Shown here: piece after piece, positions 44,948 to 53,647 of the stretch
Layout: every line of letters starts with the position of its first letter
Position numbering within the stretch: the first letter of the stretch is position 1
Assembly (NCBI RefSeq): GCF_900499075.1
Contig: NZ_UIHC01000005.1
Location: 62,001-126,000 of the forward strand
Length of the DNA: 64,000 bases
Direction: 5' to 3'
From: Roseinatronobacter ekhonensis
GTDB lineage: Bacteria; Pseudomonadota; Alphaproteobacteria; Rhodobacterales; Rhodobacteraceae
Made by a program: the position numbers and the translations under genes
The notes under the pieces: model-generated
The model's database searches: none
Told to the model about the DNA's origin: nothing
Seen by the model: the letters and a program-made list of their open reading frames with translations, nothing else

Positions 44948-46332
44948 ACGGTGCGGTTCTCGCGGATGTGGGATTCGATGGCGGATAGATCATTGGGCAG
45001 GCGGGTGACGCGTTCGGGTCGCTCGAACAGGTCGGCCATACGCTCTGGCAGCGCCGGGCGGGTGCCGGTGGCCGCCTCGACCGCGTCGGGGAACTTGGCG
45101 GGATGAGCAGTTGCCAGCGTGACCATGGGCGTGGCCGACAGATTCGCTTCGGCTACATGCACGCCCACGGCGGAATGCGGGCAGAGAACTTCGGCCGTCG
45201 CGCCCACGGTACGGGTGATGGTGGCCGCCGTTTCTTCCTCGGACGCGCGGCCCGATGCGAAAGTTTCGCGCAGGTACTGCAGCGCGCCTTGGCTGATCTG
45301 GAAGCCACCGCCCGATTTCAATTCATCCATCAGCTGCGCCACGGCGGCACCGTCGCGCCCGTAGGCGTCGAACAGCGCGCGCTCGAAATTGGAACTGACC
45401 TGAATATCCATCGACGGGCTGATGGACGGCTTGACCCCATCGGTGACGTAGCCGCCCGTTGCGAGCGCGCGGTGCAGGATGTCGTTCTGGTTCGTGGCAA
45501 CTACCAGCTTTTCAATGGGCAGCCCCATGGAGCGGGCGATATAGCCTGCGAAAATGTCGCCAAAATTGCCGGTCGGCACCGTAAAGCTGACAGGGCGGTG
45601 CGGCGCGCCAAGCGTGACGGCGGCAGAGAAGTAATAGACCACTTGCGCCAGCACCCGCGCCCAGTTGATGCTGTTGACGCCTGCAAGCCCAACTTCGTCG
45701 CGGAATTCGAAATCGTTGAACATGTCCTTGACCAGCGCCTGACAGGTGTCGAAATCGCCGTCGACCGCAATCGCATGGACATTGCTTTCGGTCGGGGTGG
45801 TCATCTGGCGGCGCTGCACTTCGGACACGCGCCCATGCGGATAGAGGATGAACACATCGACATTCTCCAGCCCGCGAAACGCCTCGATGGCTGCCGACCC
45901 CGTGTCGCCCGATGTGGCGCCTACGATGGTCACGCGGTCGCCCGACCGTTTAAGGGCGGCCTGAAACAACTGCCCGATCAGTTGCATCGCGAAATCCTTG
46001 AACGCCAAGGTCGGGCCGTGGAACAGTTCCAGCAGGAAATGATTGGGCGCAAGTTGCTTCATCGGCGCGCGCGCCGGATGGCCGAAACCCGCATAAGCAC
46101 GCGCAATGATCTCGCGGAATTCTTCATCCGTAAAGGCGCTGCCGATAAAGGGACGCATGACAAGATACGCCTGTTCCTCGTAGCTGAGGCCCGCAAGGCT
46201 GGCGATTTCCGACATTTTCATCGGCGGCACATGATCGGGCAGGTATAGCCCGCCATCGCGGGCCAGCCCGGTCAGCATGGTCGCCTCAAAGTCAAGCACC
46301 GGTGCGGTGCCACGGGTGGAAATATACTGCAT
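44944..46332 (-). CDS. thrC: Threonine synthase
   Basis: A 462-aa PLP enzyme that makes threonine from O-phosphohomoserine. MQYISTRGTAPVLDFEATMLTGLARDGG begins the protein (cited by part MQYISTRGTAPVLDF), FHGPTLAFKDFAMQLIGQL holds the PLP lysine, and TSGDTGSAAIEAF binds the phosphate. The open frame extends to 46422 but ATG at 46332 gives the conserved N-terminus. It lies 14 bases after surf1 and overlaps the peptidase gene by four bases. Confidence 0.96.
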   Translation of the reverse strand: MQYISTRGTAPVLDFEATMLTGLARDGGLYLPDHVPPMKMSEIASLAGLSYEEQAYLVMRPFIGSAFTDEEFREIIARAYAGFGHPARAPMKQLAPNHFLLELFHGPTLAFKDFAMQLIGQLFQAALKRSGDRVTIVGATSGDTGSAAIEAFRGLENVDVFILYPHGRVSEVQRRQMTTPTESNVHAIAVDGDFDTCQALVKDMFNDFEFRDEVGLAGVNSINWARVLAQVVYYFSAAVTLGAPHRPVSFTVPTGNFGDIFAGYIARSMGLPIEKLVVATNQNDILHRALATGGYVTDGVKPSISPSMDIQVSSNFERALFDAYGRDGAAVAQLMDELKSGGGFQISQGALQYLRETFASGRASEEETAATITRTVGATAEVLCPHSAVGVHVAEANLSATPMVTLATAHPAKFPDAVEAATGTRPALPERMADLFERPERVTRLPNDLSAIESHIRENRTV

Positions 46333-46346
46333 GTCAGCCCCGATCC

Positions 46347-47030
46347 TCAGTCGCGTTTGGTCCTGATACGCCACAGAAAGAAGAGTGTCATCCCCGCCCA
46401 AACAACTGCCATCAGAAACCATTGCACGGCATAGCCCATGTGGTTGTCGGGAATGGAGACGCCATCGACCGGCATGGGCTGTATCTGCGGGTGGGGCGGA
46501 TTGCTGGCGCGCAAAACCAGCATGACAGCGTCGGTTCCAAGATGCGTCGCCAGCGGGCCGACATCACGCGCAAAGAACAGATCGCGCGCGGCGTCATATT
46601 CGGGGGTGAAGCTGTCGGAATCCTCGGGCCACTGCAGGTTACCGATCAGGACTTGCGGCGCGGTTGTCGGCGCGGGCAGGTCGGGGCGCTGTGCCTGCGG
46701 CAGAAACCCGCGATCCACAAGGATGCGGCGCCCGCTGTCTGTCTGGAACGCGCCGATCACGCGAAAGCCCGGCCCCTGCCCTTTCACCGCCGACAACACA
46801 AAGGTTTGCGCGGGCAGGAACGCCCCTTCGGCCCGAACGGGGCGGTAATTATCGGCCAAAGGCGTCGGGCTTTCAGGCAGGGCTGTCGGCGCGCCAACAA
46901 GGCGCGCCTCCATATCGGCCACGAGAGCGGCTTTTTGACCGGCGCGATCCAGTTGCCAGACACCCAAAGCGATCAGGATTGCGGTCCCGATCAGACCGAA
47001 CAGGGCGGGCAGGATCATGCGGCGGGTCAC
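46347..47030 (-). CDS. SURF1 family cytochrome oxidase assembly protein
   Basis: A 227-aa inner-membrane protein that helps assemble haem a into cytochrome c oxidase. The two membrane segments at the ends (near residues 5-26 and 203-222) flank a periplasmic domain with RPVRAEGAFLPAQTFVL and GRRILVDRGFLP; LGVWQLDRAGQKAAL is the N-terminal SURF1 motif. GTG at 47030 has a ribosome binding site (CTGGAG); ATG at 47018 is the alternative. It follows coxC with a hairpin between them. Confidence 0.9.
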   Translation of the reverse strand: MTRRMILPALFGLIGTAILIALGVWQLDRAGQKAALVADMEARLVGAPTALPESPTPLADNYRPVRAEGAFLPAQTFVLSAVKGQGPGFRVIGAFQTDSGRRILVDRGFLPQAQRPDLPAPTTAPQVLIGNLQWPEDSDSFTPEYDAARDLFFARDVGPLATHLGTDAVMLVLRASNPPHPQIQPMPVDGVSIPDNHMGYAVQWFLMAVVWAGMTLFFLWRIRTKRD

Positions 47031-47052
47031 GGGTGCTCCAGTATCATGCAAT

Positions 47053-47085
47053 GGAAAAGCGCGCGCCCGCAGGCCCGCGCTTTCC
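47053..47085 (-). terminator. Hairpin between coxC and surf1, possible terminator or attenuator
   Basis: On the minus strand GGAAAGCGCG pairs with CGCGCTTTTCC (one bulge) around a GC loop. The T-run TTTT lies in the stem's end rather than after it, so it is a weak terminator at best, but it could reduce read-through from the oxidase genes into surf1 and thrC. Confidence 0.4.
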
Positions 47086-47106
47086 GACAGGTCAGGTTAT
47101 AAGGTG

Positions 47107-47910
47107 TTACATGCCCCAGATATATACCGCGAAGAACAGGAACAGCCAGACCACGTCGACGAAGTGCCAATACCACGCCGCGGCCTCGAACCCGACATGG
47201 CGTTCGGCGGTAAAGTGGCCCGCGCGCACCCTGAACCAGCAGATCGCCAAAAAGATCGTGCCGATTATGACGTGAAAGCCGTGAAATCCGGTTGCCATGA
47301 AGAAATTGGCAAAGAAGACATCGCCCGCGAACGTGTAGTCGCGGTGGTTTACCAGATAGGCATACTCATACGCCTGAAGCCCGGTAAAGGCGATGCCCAG
47401 CACAACACCCAGAAGCAGGCCCAGTTCGACATTCTTGCGGGTGCCGCCATGCACAAGTTCATGGTGTGCCCAAGTTACTGCGCAGCCCGACAACAGCAGC
47501 ACCAGCGTGTTGATCAGCGGCAGTTCGAATGCGTTGACCGCGTAGATATAGGGCTGCACGTATTCAGTGCCGACATACTCATACATCGGATACATGGCGT
47601 GCTTGAAGAAGCTCCAGAACCACGCGGCAAAGAACATGATCTCTGACATGATGAACAGGATGAACCCGTAGCGCAGCCCGATTGTCACGACCGGGGTGTG
47701 ATCTCCCGCATGGCTTTCGACGATCACGTCTTTCCACCATTCGAACATCACATACAGAACACCGGCCAGCCCCATCAAGAACAGCCACGGGCCGTTGTCA
47801 TGCATCCACATAACTGCGCCAAACAGCATGATAAACCCGGACAGCGCACCCACAAAGGGCCAGATGGACGGGGGCAGAACGTGGTAATCGTGGTTTTTCG
47901 CGTGGGCCAT
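47107..47910 (-). CDS. coxC: Cytochrome c oxidase subunit III
   Basis: A 267-aa membrane subunit of the aa3-type oxidase with seven transmembrane segments. [20 protein letters not shown] is the N-terminus, [20 protein letters not shown] and [11 protein letters not shown] lie in the middle, and [21 protein letters not shown] at the end (cited by part [14 protein letters not shown]). It comes after ctaG in the oxidase assembly run. Subunit I is not in the window. Confidence 0.97.
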   Translation of the reverse strand: MAHAKNHDYHVLPPSIWPFVGALSGFIMLFGAVMWMHDNGPWLFLMGLAGVLYVMFEWWKDVIVESHAGDHTPVVTIGLRYGFILFIMSEIMFFAAWFWSFFKHAMYPMYEYVGTEYVQPYIYAVNAFELPLINTLVLLLSGCAVTWAHHELVHGGTRKNVELGLLLGVVLGIAFTGLQAYEYAYLVNHRDYTFAGDVFFANFFMATGFHGFHVIIGTIFLAICWFRVRAGHFTAERHVGFEAAAWYWHFVDVVWLFLFFAVYIWGM

Positions 47911-47955
47911 TGTCAGCAGTTCCCTCGGGTTGGTCTGATCTTGTGTCAGCTTGGC

Positions 47956-48537
47956 TTAGTTGGTCACGACCTCTGCCGGAGGGGTGTAATCCTCTGGGAT
48001 GTCGGTTGCGTGAAATGTGTAGGACAGGGTGATCGTATGGACAACCTTGGCATCGCGGTCATCGACAATCTCTGGATCGACGAAATAGGTGACGGGCATC
48101 AGGACGGTTTCGCCGGGTTGCAGCACCTGCAATTCGAAACAGAAACAGTCGATCTTTGTGAAAAAGCTGCCTGCATCATAGGGTGTCACATTATAGCTCG
48201 CGGTGCCCGCGATGGGCCGGTCAGTCGGGTTATGCACCTCGTAGAACGCCAGACCGGTTTCACCGATCCGAACGTCCATTGTGCGTTCCACCGGCTCGAA
48301 GGACCACGGAAAATCGCGCTCGACAGACGCATCGAACCGCACGCGCATGGTTTGATCCAGAATGACATCGCCCGCGGCACTGGCCGTGTTGGTCGTGCCG
48401 CCATAGCCTGTCACACGGCAAAACAGGTCGTATAGCGGGACAGAGGCCCAACCCAAGCCCGCCATGAAAACCACAACGCCCAGCGTTTGCACCAGCGTCT
48501 TTTGCTTTCCGGTCATGTTTGCCAACAGCGCCATCAC
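47956..48537 (-). CDS. ctaG: Cytochrome c oxidase assembly protein CtaG (Cox11)
   Basis: A 193-aa protein that delivers copper to the CuB site of subunit I. One N-terminal membrane segment (about 15-36) anchors a periplasmic beta domain. YDLFCRVTGYGGTT and the copper-binding DCFCFELQVLQPGETVLMPV (CFCF) are the Cox11 motifs; the PVTYFVDPEI region follows. It overlaps the 66-aa gene upstream by four bases (ATGA) and precedes coxC. Confidence 0.95.
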   Translation of the reverse strand: MMALLANMTGKQKTLVQTLGVVVFMAGLGWASVPLYDLFCRVTGYGGTTNTASAAGDVILDQTMRVRFDASVERDFPWSFEPVERTMDVRIGETGLAFYEVHNPTDRPIAGTASYNVTPYDAGSFFTKIDCFCFELQVLQPGETVLMPVTYFVDPEIVDDRDAKVVHTITLSYTFHATDIPEDYTPPAEVVTN

Positions 48538-48734
48538 TCCTCCGCCGGGATCAGAGTGTCGGGATCAAGCATTGGCCGGTATGTGTGGTCGAACGCCTCG
48601 ATAGAGCCGCCGCCCGACACTTTGGCGATCGTCAGACCAAAGACCAATGCGATAAAGGCCAGCAACACCAGCGCCAGCCCGATATTGCGGCCGGAGCGGC
48701 GCTTGTGCAGCGGGTGTTCGCGGGCGATTGCCAT
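48534..48734 (-). CDS. Small single-pass membrane protein of the cta operon
   Basis: A 66-aa protein with one membrane segment (residues 18-37, GLALVLLAFIALVFGLTIAK) and a short outer tail (IEAFDHTYRPMLDPDTL). It sits between ctaB and ctaG with overlaps of one base (TAATG) and four bases (ATGA). A small open frame at this position is conserved in the oxidase loci of Rhodobacter and Paracoccus relatives and is called a cytochrome oxidase-associated protein; its role is unknown. Confidence 0.85.
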   Translation of the reverse strand: MAIAREHPLHKRRSGRNIGLALVLLAFIALVFGLTIAKVSGGGSIEAFDHTYRPMLDPDTLIPAEE

Positions 48735-49708
48735 TAGAACATCTCCATCAGGTTAAAGCGAGCGGCAAAATCGGCGTAGGCTGGCAGGTTGCGCAACGCG
48801 GCTTCTGCAATCAGCGCGCCGAACAATACGAACAGGTAGGACAGCGAGAACCGGAAAACGCGCTTTTCGGTTGCGTAGCTATCGGCTTCGGCCTGCACCT
48901 CGTCGCGGCGCCAGATAGCCCATGCACCATGCAGAAACCCAAGGCTGAACCACAACGCTGCAGCCATGTAGACCGGCCCGCCAATGCTGGTCAGCCCCGT
49001 CGCGAGTGCGACCGGCAGCAGGGCGATAGTATACAGCAGAATATGTGTGCGGGTTGCGCGGCGACCATGGGTCACTGTCAGCATCGGCACCTTGGCCTCG
49101 TGGTAATCCGACTTCATGAACAGCGCCAGCGCCCAGAAATGCGGTGGCGTCCACATGAAGACCAGCAGGAACATCAGGCAAGCCTCGATGCTGATACTGC
49201 CGGTCACGGCGGCCCAACCGATCATCGGCGGGAATGCCCCTGCGGCGCCCCCGATGACAATGTTCTGCGGCGTCGCGCGTTTTAACCACATCGAATAGAT
49301 CACGACGTAGAAAAATATCGTAAAGGCCAGCAAAGCGCCCGCCAGTGCATTCGTCGCCAGCCACAGCATGATGACCGAGATCGCCGAGAGCGTTACGCCA
49401 ATCGCCAACGCCTCTCCCTGTGTGACCTTGCCTGCCGGAATAGGGCGTTTGGCCGTGCGCTTCATCACCGCGTCGATATCGGCATCCCACCACATGTTCA
49501 GCGCGCCGGACGCCCCGCCGCCGAGCGCAATGAAGATGATCGCCGCCAACCCCTCGACCGGGTGAAGCCCGCCGGGCGCGACAAGCAGACCGCTGAGGGC
49601 GGTGAAGACCACCAACGTCATGACACGCGGCTTCAGCAGCGCGACATAGTCACCGAACTCCGCATCTGCGGGGCCGGCCTGCGTGAAATCTGCGCGAATA
49701 TCGGTCAT
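48734..49708 (-). CDS. ctaB: Protoheme IX farnesyltransferase (haem O synthase)
   Basis: A 324-aa polytopic UbiA-family prenyltransferase that adds a farnesyl group to haem B to make haem O. GASGALNMWWDADIDAVMKRTAKRPIP holds the first Asp-rich motif (NMWWDADID) and GAAGAFPPMIGWAAVTG with YHEAKVPMLTVTHGRR is the second region. About nine hydrophobic segments are seen. It lies 27 bases after coxB and one base into the small gene. Confidence 0.96.
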   Translation of the reverse strand: MTDIRADFTQAGPADAEFGDYVALLKPRVMTLVVFTALSGLLVAPGGLHPVEGLAAIIFIALGGGASGALNMWWDADIDAVMKRTAKRPIPAGKVTQGEALAIGVTLSAISVIMLWLATNALAGALLAFTIFFYVVIYSMWLKRATPQNIVIGGAAGAFPPMIGWAAVTGSISIEACLMFLLVFMWTPPHFWALALFMKSDYHEAKVPMLTVTHGRRATRTHILLYTIALLPVALATGLTSIGGPVYMAAALWFSLGFLHGAWAIWRRDEVQAEADSYATEKRVFRFSLSYLFVLFGALIAEAALRNLPAYADFAARFNLMEMF

Positions 49709-49735
49709 GCGGCTATCCGGTTCGGTGGGCGGTCT

Positions 49736-50617
49736 TTATTCGGCAGCGGCAAGCTGGACGCGCGCCTGCACGTCTGCCTCCCACGACCCTTCGGCGAACT
49801 GCGCGCCCTGGCGTTCCAGCCATGCGACATATTCTTCCTCGCTCACCGCTTTCACAGTGATCGGCATGTAGGCGTGATTGATTCCGCACAATTCAGAGCA
49901 CTGACCGAAATATATGCCCTCTTGATCAATATTGAACCATAGCTCTGCCAGACGGCCCGGCACACCATCCTGCTTCACACCGAAGGCAGGCATGGCCCAA
50001 GAATGGATCACGTCGGCGGCAGTCACCTGAACAACAATGTCCTTGCCGACAGGCAGCACCACGGCGGTGTCGGTTGCCAGCAGGTATTCGTCTTGAGTAT
50101 AACCGTATTCTTCCAGTTCTTCGCGGTTCAGCATGAAGCTGGAGAATTCGACACCATGATCGACATACTCATAACCCCAATACCACTGGTAGCCTGTGGT
50201 TTTCAGGGTGACGTCCGCCTCTGGCATGGTCTGCTCGTAGCGGAGCGCCGGGAAGCTGAAGAATGCAATCACCAGCAGGATCAGCGCGGGGATGGCCGTC
50301 CATGCCACTTCCAGCGGGGAGTTGTGGGTGAACTTCGACGGTGTAGGGTTGGCACGCCGATTGTGGAACACGATCACCCAGATCAGCAGCGCAGTCACGA
50401 AAATCGTGATCGGCACGATGATCCAGAGAAGCAGGTTGTCCAGAAACACCACTCCGGACGCAACCGAAGATGCTGGCGTTTGCAGCGCAATACCGCCCGG
50501 AACCGGCGCACCGCGCACCGGCAATTCCGGAAGCTGGTCGTCGGCGAACGCCATTGTGGCAGACAGGGCGCAAGCGGCAGAGACGGCCGCAGTGGTCATG
50601 GCGGAAAGAAGGCGCAT
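49736..50617 (-). CDS. coxB: Cytochrome c oxidase subunit II
   Basis: A 293-aa subunit that receives electrons from cytochrome c at its CuA centre. A signal peptide (cleavage near AFA, residue 25) precedes two membrane segments (about 58-80 and 103-123). The periplasmic domain has the CuA ligands in HSWAMPAFG and CSELCGINHAYMPI, with two Cys, two His, Glu and Met in the usual positions. It is first in the oxidase assembly run; a perfect FNR-type site lies 155 bases upstream. Confidence 0.97.
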   Translation of the reverse strand: MRLLSAMTTAAVSAACALSATMAFADDQLPELPVRGAPVPGGIALQTPASSVASGVVFLDNLLLWIIVPITIFVTALLIWVIVFHNRRANPTPSKFTHNSPLEVAWTAIPALILLVIAFFSFPALRYEQTMPEADVTLKTTGYQWYWGYEYVDHGVEFSSFMLNREELEEYGYTQDEYLLATDTAVVLPVGKDIVVQVTAADVIHSWAMPAFGVKQDGVPGRLAELWFNIDQEGIYFGQCSELCGINHAYMPITVKAVSEEEYVAWLERQGAQFAEGSWEADVQARVQLAAAE

Positions 50618-50772
50618 GGTCGGTTCCCGTTTTTATGCGGCCTTGAGCCGCGTTCTGTCCGGCATGGTCACACAATTCGATGTATGCCATGGAATTCCGT
50701 TGAGCTTTTGAACTCTAAAACCATATTACATGTCTTAGAACAAGCAAAACCGATGCGACACATTGCCATTTG

Positions 50773-50786
50773 TTGATCTATATCAA
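50773..50786. promoter_or_regulatory. Perfect FNR/FnrL-type binding site between coxB and tldD
   Basis: TTGAT-CTAT-ATCAA matches the FNR consensus TTGAT-N4-ATCAA at all ten fixed positions. It lies in the 231-base divergent region, 62 bases before the tldD start and 155 bases before the coxB start. In Rhodobacter species FnrL controls oxygen-dependent respiration genes by such sites, so oxygen control of the oxidase run is likely. The direction of control cannot be read from the sequence. Confidence 0.75.
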
Positions 50787-50848
50787 AGACAGCACAGACC
50801 GGCTGCGCCGCATCGCAGCAAATCAAATACCCCAAGCCAGAGGCCCCG

Positions 50849-52273
50849 ATGACCCAAACAGATTTTCGCCCCTTCGACAGTTTCATGGACGAAGGGCAGG
50901 CGCTTGCCGAATTGCGCGCCGCGACAGCCGGGGCTGATGATGGCGAGCTGTTTCTGGAACGGCGCGTATCCGAATCGGTCAGCTTCGATGACGGGCGGGT
51001 AAAATCGGCCAGCTACAACGCTGCCGAAGGCTTTGGCCTGCGCGCCGTGCGCGGCGAGGTAGCTGGCTATGCCCATTCCACCCACATGACGATCGAATCC
51101 TTGCGTCGCGCTGCACAGACCGCGCGTCTTGCCGTGGGTGCGGGCGGCGGCACGCTGGCGGATGCACCGCAAGCCACCAACCAACGGCTGTATCGCGACA
51201 TTGACCCCGTGTCAGAAGTGGCGTTTGCCGCCAAGATCGACCTGCTGCGCGAGATCGACGATTTCCTGCGCGCGGCTGACCCGCGTGTGGTGCAGGTTTC
51301 TGTCGCGCTGGCGGCGACACGTCAGGAAATTGAGATCATGCGCCCCGAGGGCACCCGCCTTCGCGATGCGCGGCCCATGGCGCGGCTGAGTATATCGGTC
51401 ATAGTGGAACAGGACGGGCGGCGCGAATCGGGCGGTATGGGCGGCGGTGGCCGGTCGGAACTGTCGGCCCTGATCGCACGCGGCCATTGGCAACCCGTCG
51501 CGCGTGAAGCCCTGCGCATCGCGCTTGTGAACCTGCGGGCCGACCCCGCGCCTGCGGGCGTGATGGATGTGGTGCTGGGCCCCGGCTGGCCCGGCATCCT
51601 GCTGCACGAAGCTATTGGCCACGGGCTGGAAGGTGATTTCAACCGCAAGGGCAGTTCCGCCTTTGCCGGGCTTATGGGCCAGCAGATTGCGGCAAAGGGC
51701 GTGACCGTGCTGGATGACGGCACCCTGCCCGACCGGCGTGGGTCGCTGACCATTGACGACGAAGGCACGCCATCGGCCCGCAATGTGCTGATAGAGGATG
51801 GCAAGCTGGTCGGCTACATGCAGGACCGCCAGAACGCCCGCCTGATGGGCGTGGCCCCCACCGGAAACGGGCGGCGCGAAAGCTATGAACACGCGCCCAT
51901 GCCGCGCATGACCAACACCTATATGCAGGCGGGTGACAACGACCCGGCGGATATTCTGGCGGGGCTGAAAGACGGCATCTATGCCGTGGGTTTCGGCGGC
52001 GGTCAGGTAGACATCACCAACGGCAAGTTCGTGTTTTCCTGCACCGAAGCCTACCGCGTGCAGGATGGCCAAGTCGGCGCACCCATCAAGGGCGCCACGC
52101 TGATCGGCGATGGCGCGACCGCGTTGACGAAAATCCGCGGGGTGGGCAACGACCTGCAACTTGACCCCGGTATCGGCACTTGTGGCAAAGCCGGGCAATG
52201 GGTGCCTGTGGGCGTGGGTCAGCCGACGCTGATGATCGGCGGGCTGACCGTGGGCGGCAGCGCAGCGTCATGA
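50849..52273 (+). CDS. tldD: Metalloprotease TldD
   Basis: A 474-aa subunit of the TldD/TldE metallopeptidase that degrades unfolded peptides and matures microcin and other RiPP precursors. HEAIGHGLEGDFNRKGSSAF contains the HExxxH zinc site (H253, H258). LEDGKLVGYMQDRQNARLM-like and FCTEAYRV regions fit the family. The partner tldE/pmbA is not in the window. It is divergent from coxB, an arrangement typical of Rhodobacterales. Confidence 0.96.
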   Translation: MTQTDFRPFDSFMDEGQALAELRAATAGADDGELFLERRVSESVSFDDGRVKSASYNAAEGFGLRAVRGEVAGYAHSTHMTIESLRRAAQTARLAVGAGGGTLADAPQATNQRLYRDIDPVSEVAFAAKIDLLREIDDFLRAADPRVVQVSVALAATRQEIEIMRPEGTRLRDARPMARLSISVIVEQDGRRESGGMGGGGRSELSALIARGHWQPVAREALRIALVNLRADPAPAGVMDVVLGPGWPGILLHEAIGHGLEGDFNRKGSSAFAGLMGQQIAAKGVTVLDDGTLPDRRGSLTIDDEGTPSARNVLIEDGKLVGYMQDRQNARLMGVAPTGNGRRESYEHAPMPRMTNTYMQAGDNDPADILAGLKDGIYAVGFGGGQVDITNGKFVFSCTEAYRVQDGQVGAPIKGATLIGDGATALTKIRGVGNDLQLDPGIGTCGKAGQWVPVGVGQPTLMIGGLTVGGSAAS

Positions 52274-52365
52274 CCCGAATGGCAGGCAGGGCAACCAGAG
52301 ACATTGTGACCGAACGGTGAATGTCGTACCCCTTCACACCATCGTGTTGTGAAAGGGCCTGCCAG

Positions 52366-53331
52366 ATGCTCGACTTGGCGCTCGCCAATCTTTTGTCGCC
52401 CATCGTTTTGTCATTCGTATTGGGCGTCGGCGCGGCTTTGGCACGCTCGGACCTGTCCGTGCCCGAAGCCGTGGCAAAGGGCATTTCAATCTATCTTCTG
52501 TTCGCCATCGGCTTCAAGGGCGGCGTAAGCCTTGCCGAACACGGGATTGACCTGACACTTGGGTTAAGTCTGCTCGCGGGCGTGGTTCTGTCTTTCATCT
52601 TGCCGCTGATCGGGTTCGTTGTTCTGCGCGTTCTGTCGGGCATGTCGCGGACAGATGCGGCGGCTGTCGCGGGGCATTATGGCTCTATTTCTATCGTGAC
52701 ATTTGTGGCTGCGACCACGGTTTTGGTGGACGCGGGCATATCATCCGAAGGCTACATGGTCGCCGTCGCTGCCGCAATGGAGGCACCGGCGATCCTTGCC
52801 GCGCTGTGGCTGATCTCGAAAGGCTCGGACGAAACGGATATGAGCGCAGACCTGTGGCGCGAAATCTTGCTGAACGGCTCCATTGTGCTGCTGCTTGGCG
52901 CCTTCGCCATCGGCATTGCAACGGGCTCCGACGGGCTGGCGCGGATCGAATCTTTCATCGTCTCGCCGTTTCAGGGGGTGTTGTGCATCTTCCTGCTGGA
53001 CATGGGTCTGATCGCGGGCCGTGGCTTGCGACAGGCCGGCGTGCTGGATCGCGGCGCAATCGCATTCGGCCTGCTTATGCCGCTGATCGGGGCGGCGGCG
53101 GGACTAATCGCAGCCCTTGTGATAGGGCTTTCGACAGGGGGCACGATGCTGTTGATGACACTCTCGGCATCTGCGTCCTATATCGCCGTTCCAGCTGCAA
53201 TGCGGGTCGCGGTGCCGCAGGCCAACCCGTCAATTTACCTGACCCTCTCGCTTGCCGTGACATTCCCGTTCAACCTTGTGCTGGGAATTCCGCTCTACCT
53301 GACGATCGCCCAAACCCTTGTAGGATCCTGA
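52366..53331 (+). CDS. sbtA: Sodium-dependent bicarbonate transporter family protein SbtA
   Basis: A 321-aa membrane protein with about ten hydrophobic segments, of the SbtA (DUF897) family first known as a sodium/bicarbonate symporter of cyanobacteria. LLFAIGFKGGVSLAEHG and AAVAGHYGSISIVTFVAAT are family motifs, and LSASASYIAVPAAMRVAVPQANPS is the typical C-terminal one (cited by part SASYIAVPAAMR). The frame upstream of 52366 is not conserved. The next gene, a PII-like protein, starts one base after its stop, which matches the sbtA-sbtB pair. Confidence 0.9.
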   Translation: MLDLALANLLSPIVLSFVLGVGAALARSDLSVPEAVAKGISIYLLFAIGFKGGVSLAEHGIDLTLGLSLLAGVVLSFILPLIGFVVLRVLSGMSRTDAAAVAGHYGSISIVTFVAATTVLVDAGISSEGYMVAVAAAMEAPAILAALWLISKGSDETDMSADLWREILLNGSIVLLLGAFAIGIATGSDGLARIESFIVSPFQGVLCIFLLDMGLIAGRGLRQAGVLDRGAIAFGLLMPLIGAAAGLIAALVIGLSTGGTMLLMTLSASASYIAVPAAMRVAVPQANPSIYLTLSLAVTFPFNLVLGIPLYLTIAQTLVGS

Positions 53332-53332
53332 C

Positions 53333-53644
53333 ATGCAGACACATCTCGCCAAACGGGTCGAAATCACCATTGAACAGGTCATGCTCAACCGCCTGACCGA
53401 TGCCTTGGAAAAAGCCGATGTCACAGGGTGGTCGGTGCTGCCAGTGCAGGGCGGCTCTGGCCGGTCCGGCACATGGAGCCGTGAGGGCCAAGTCAGCCGT
53501 GGCACCGGCATGGTGCAAGTGGTCTGCCTTGTCCGGCCCGAAAAGCTGGACCAATTGCTGGATGCAGCCTTCAGCGTCGTGAAACGGCATATCGGCGTGG
53601 TCTGTGTGACCGATGCGCAAGTTCTGCGCGCCGAGCGGTTCTGA
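53333..53644 (+). CDS. sbtB: PII-like signalling protein SbtB
   Basis: A 103-aa protein of the PII superfamily. In cyanobacteria SbtB binds adenine nucleotides including cAMP and regulates SbtA. Strand order fits PII: AKRVEITIEQVM, a T-loop region with VLPVQGGSGRSGTWSREG, and MVQVVCLVRPEKL. Unlike cyanobacterial SbtB the C-terminus (DAQVLRAERF) has no Cys pair, so the redox R-loop is missing. It lies one base behind sbtA and stops three bases from the convergent transporter gene. Confidence 0.88.
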   Translation: MQTHLAKRVEITIEQVMLNRLTDALEKADVTGWSVLPVQGGSGRSGTWSREGQVSRGTGMVQVVCLVRPEKLDQLLDAAFSVVKRHIGVVCVTDAQVLRAERF

Positions 53645-53647
53645 CCC

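Noticed and set aside
44201-46248. Long + strand frames opposite the M16 peptidase and thrC
   Set aside because: Both opposite genes have catalytic motifs intact; these frames have none and show shadow composition.
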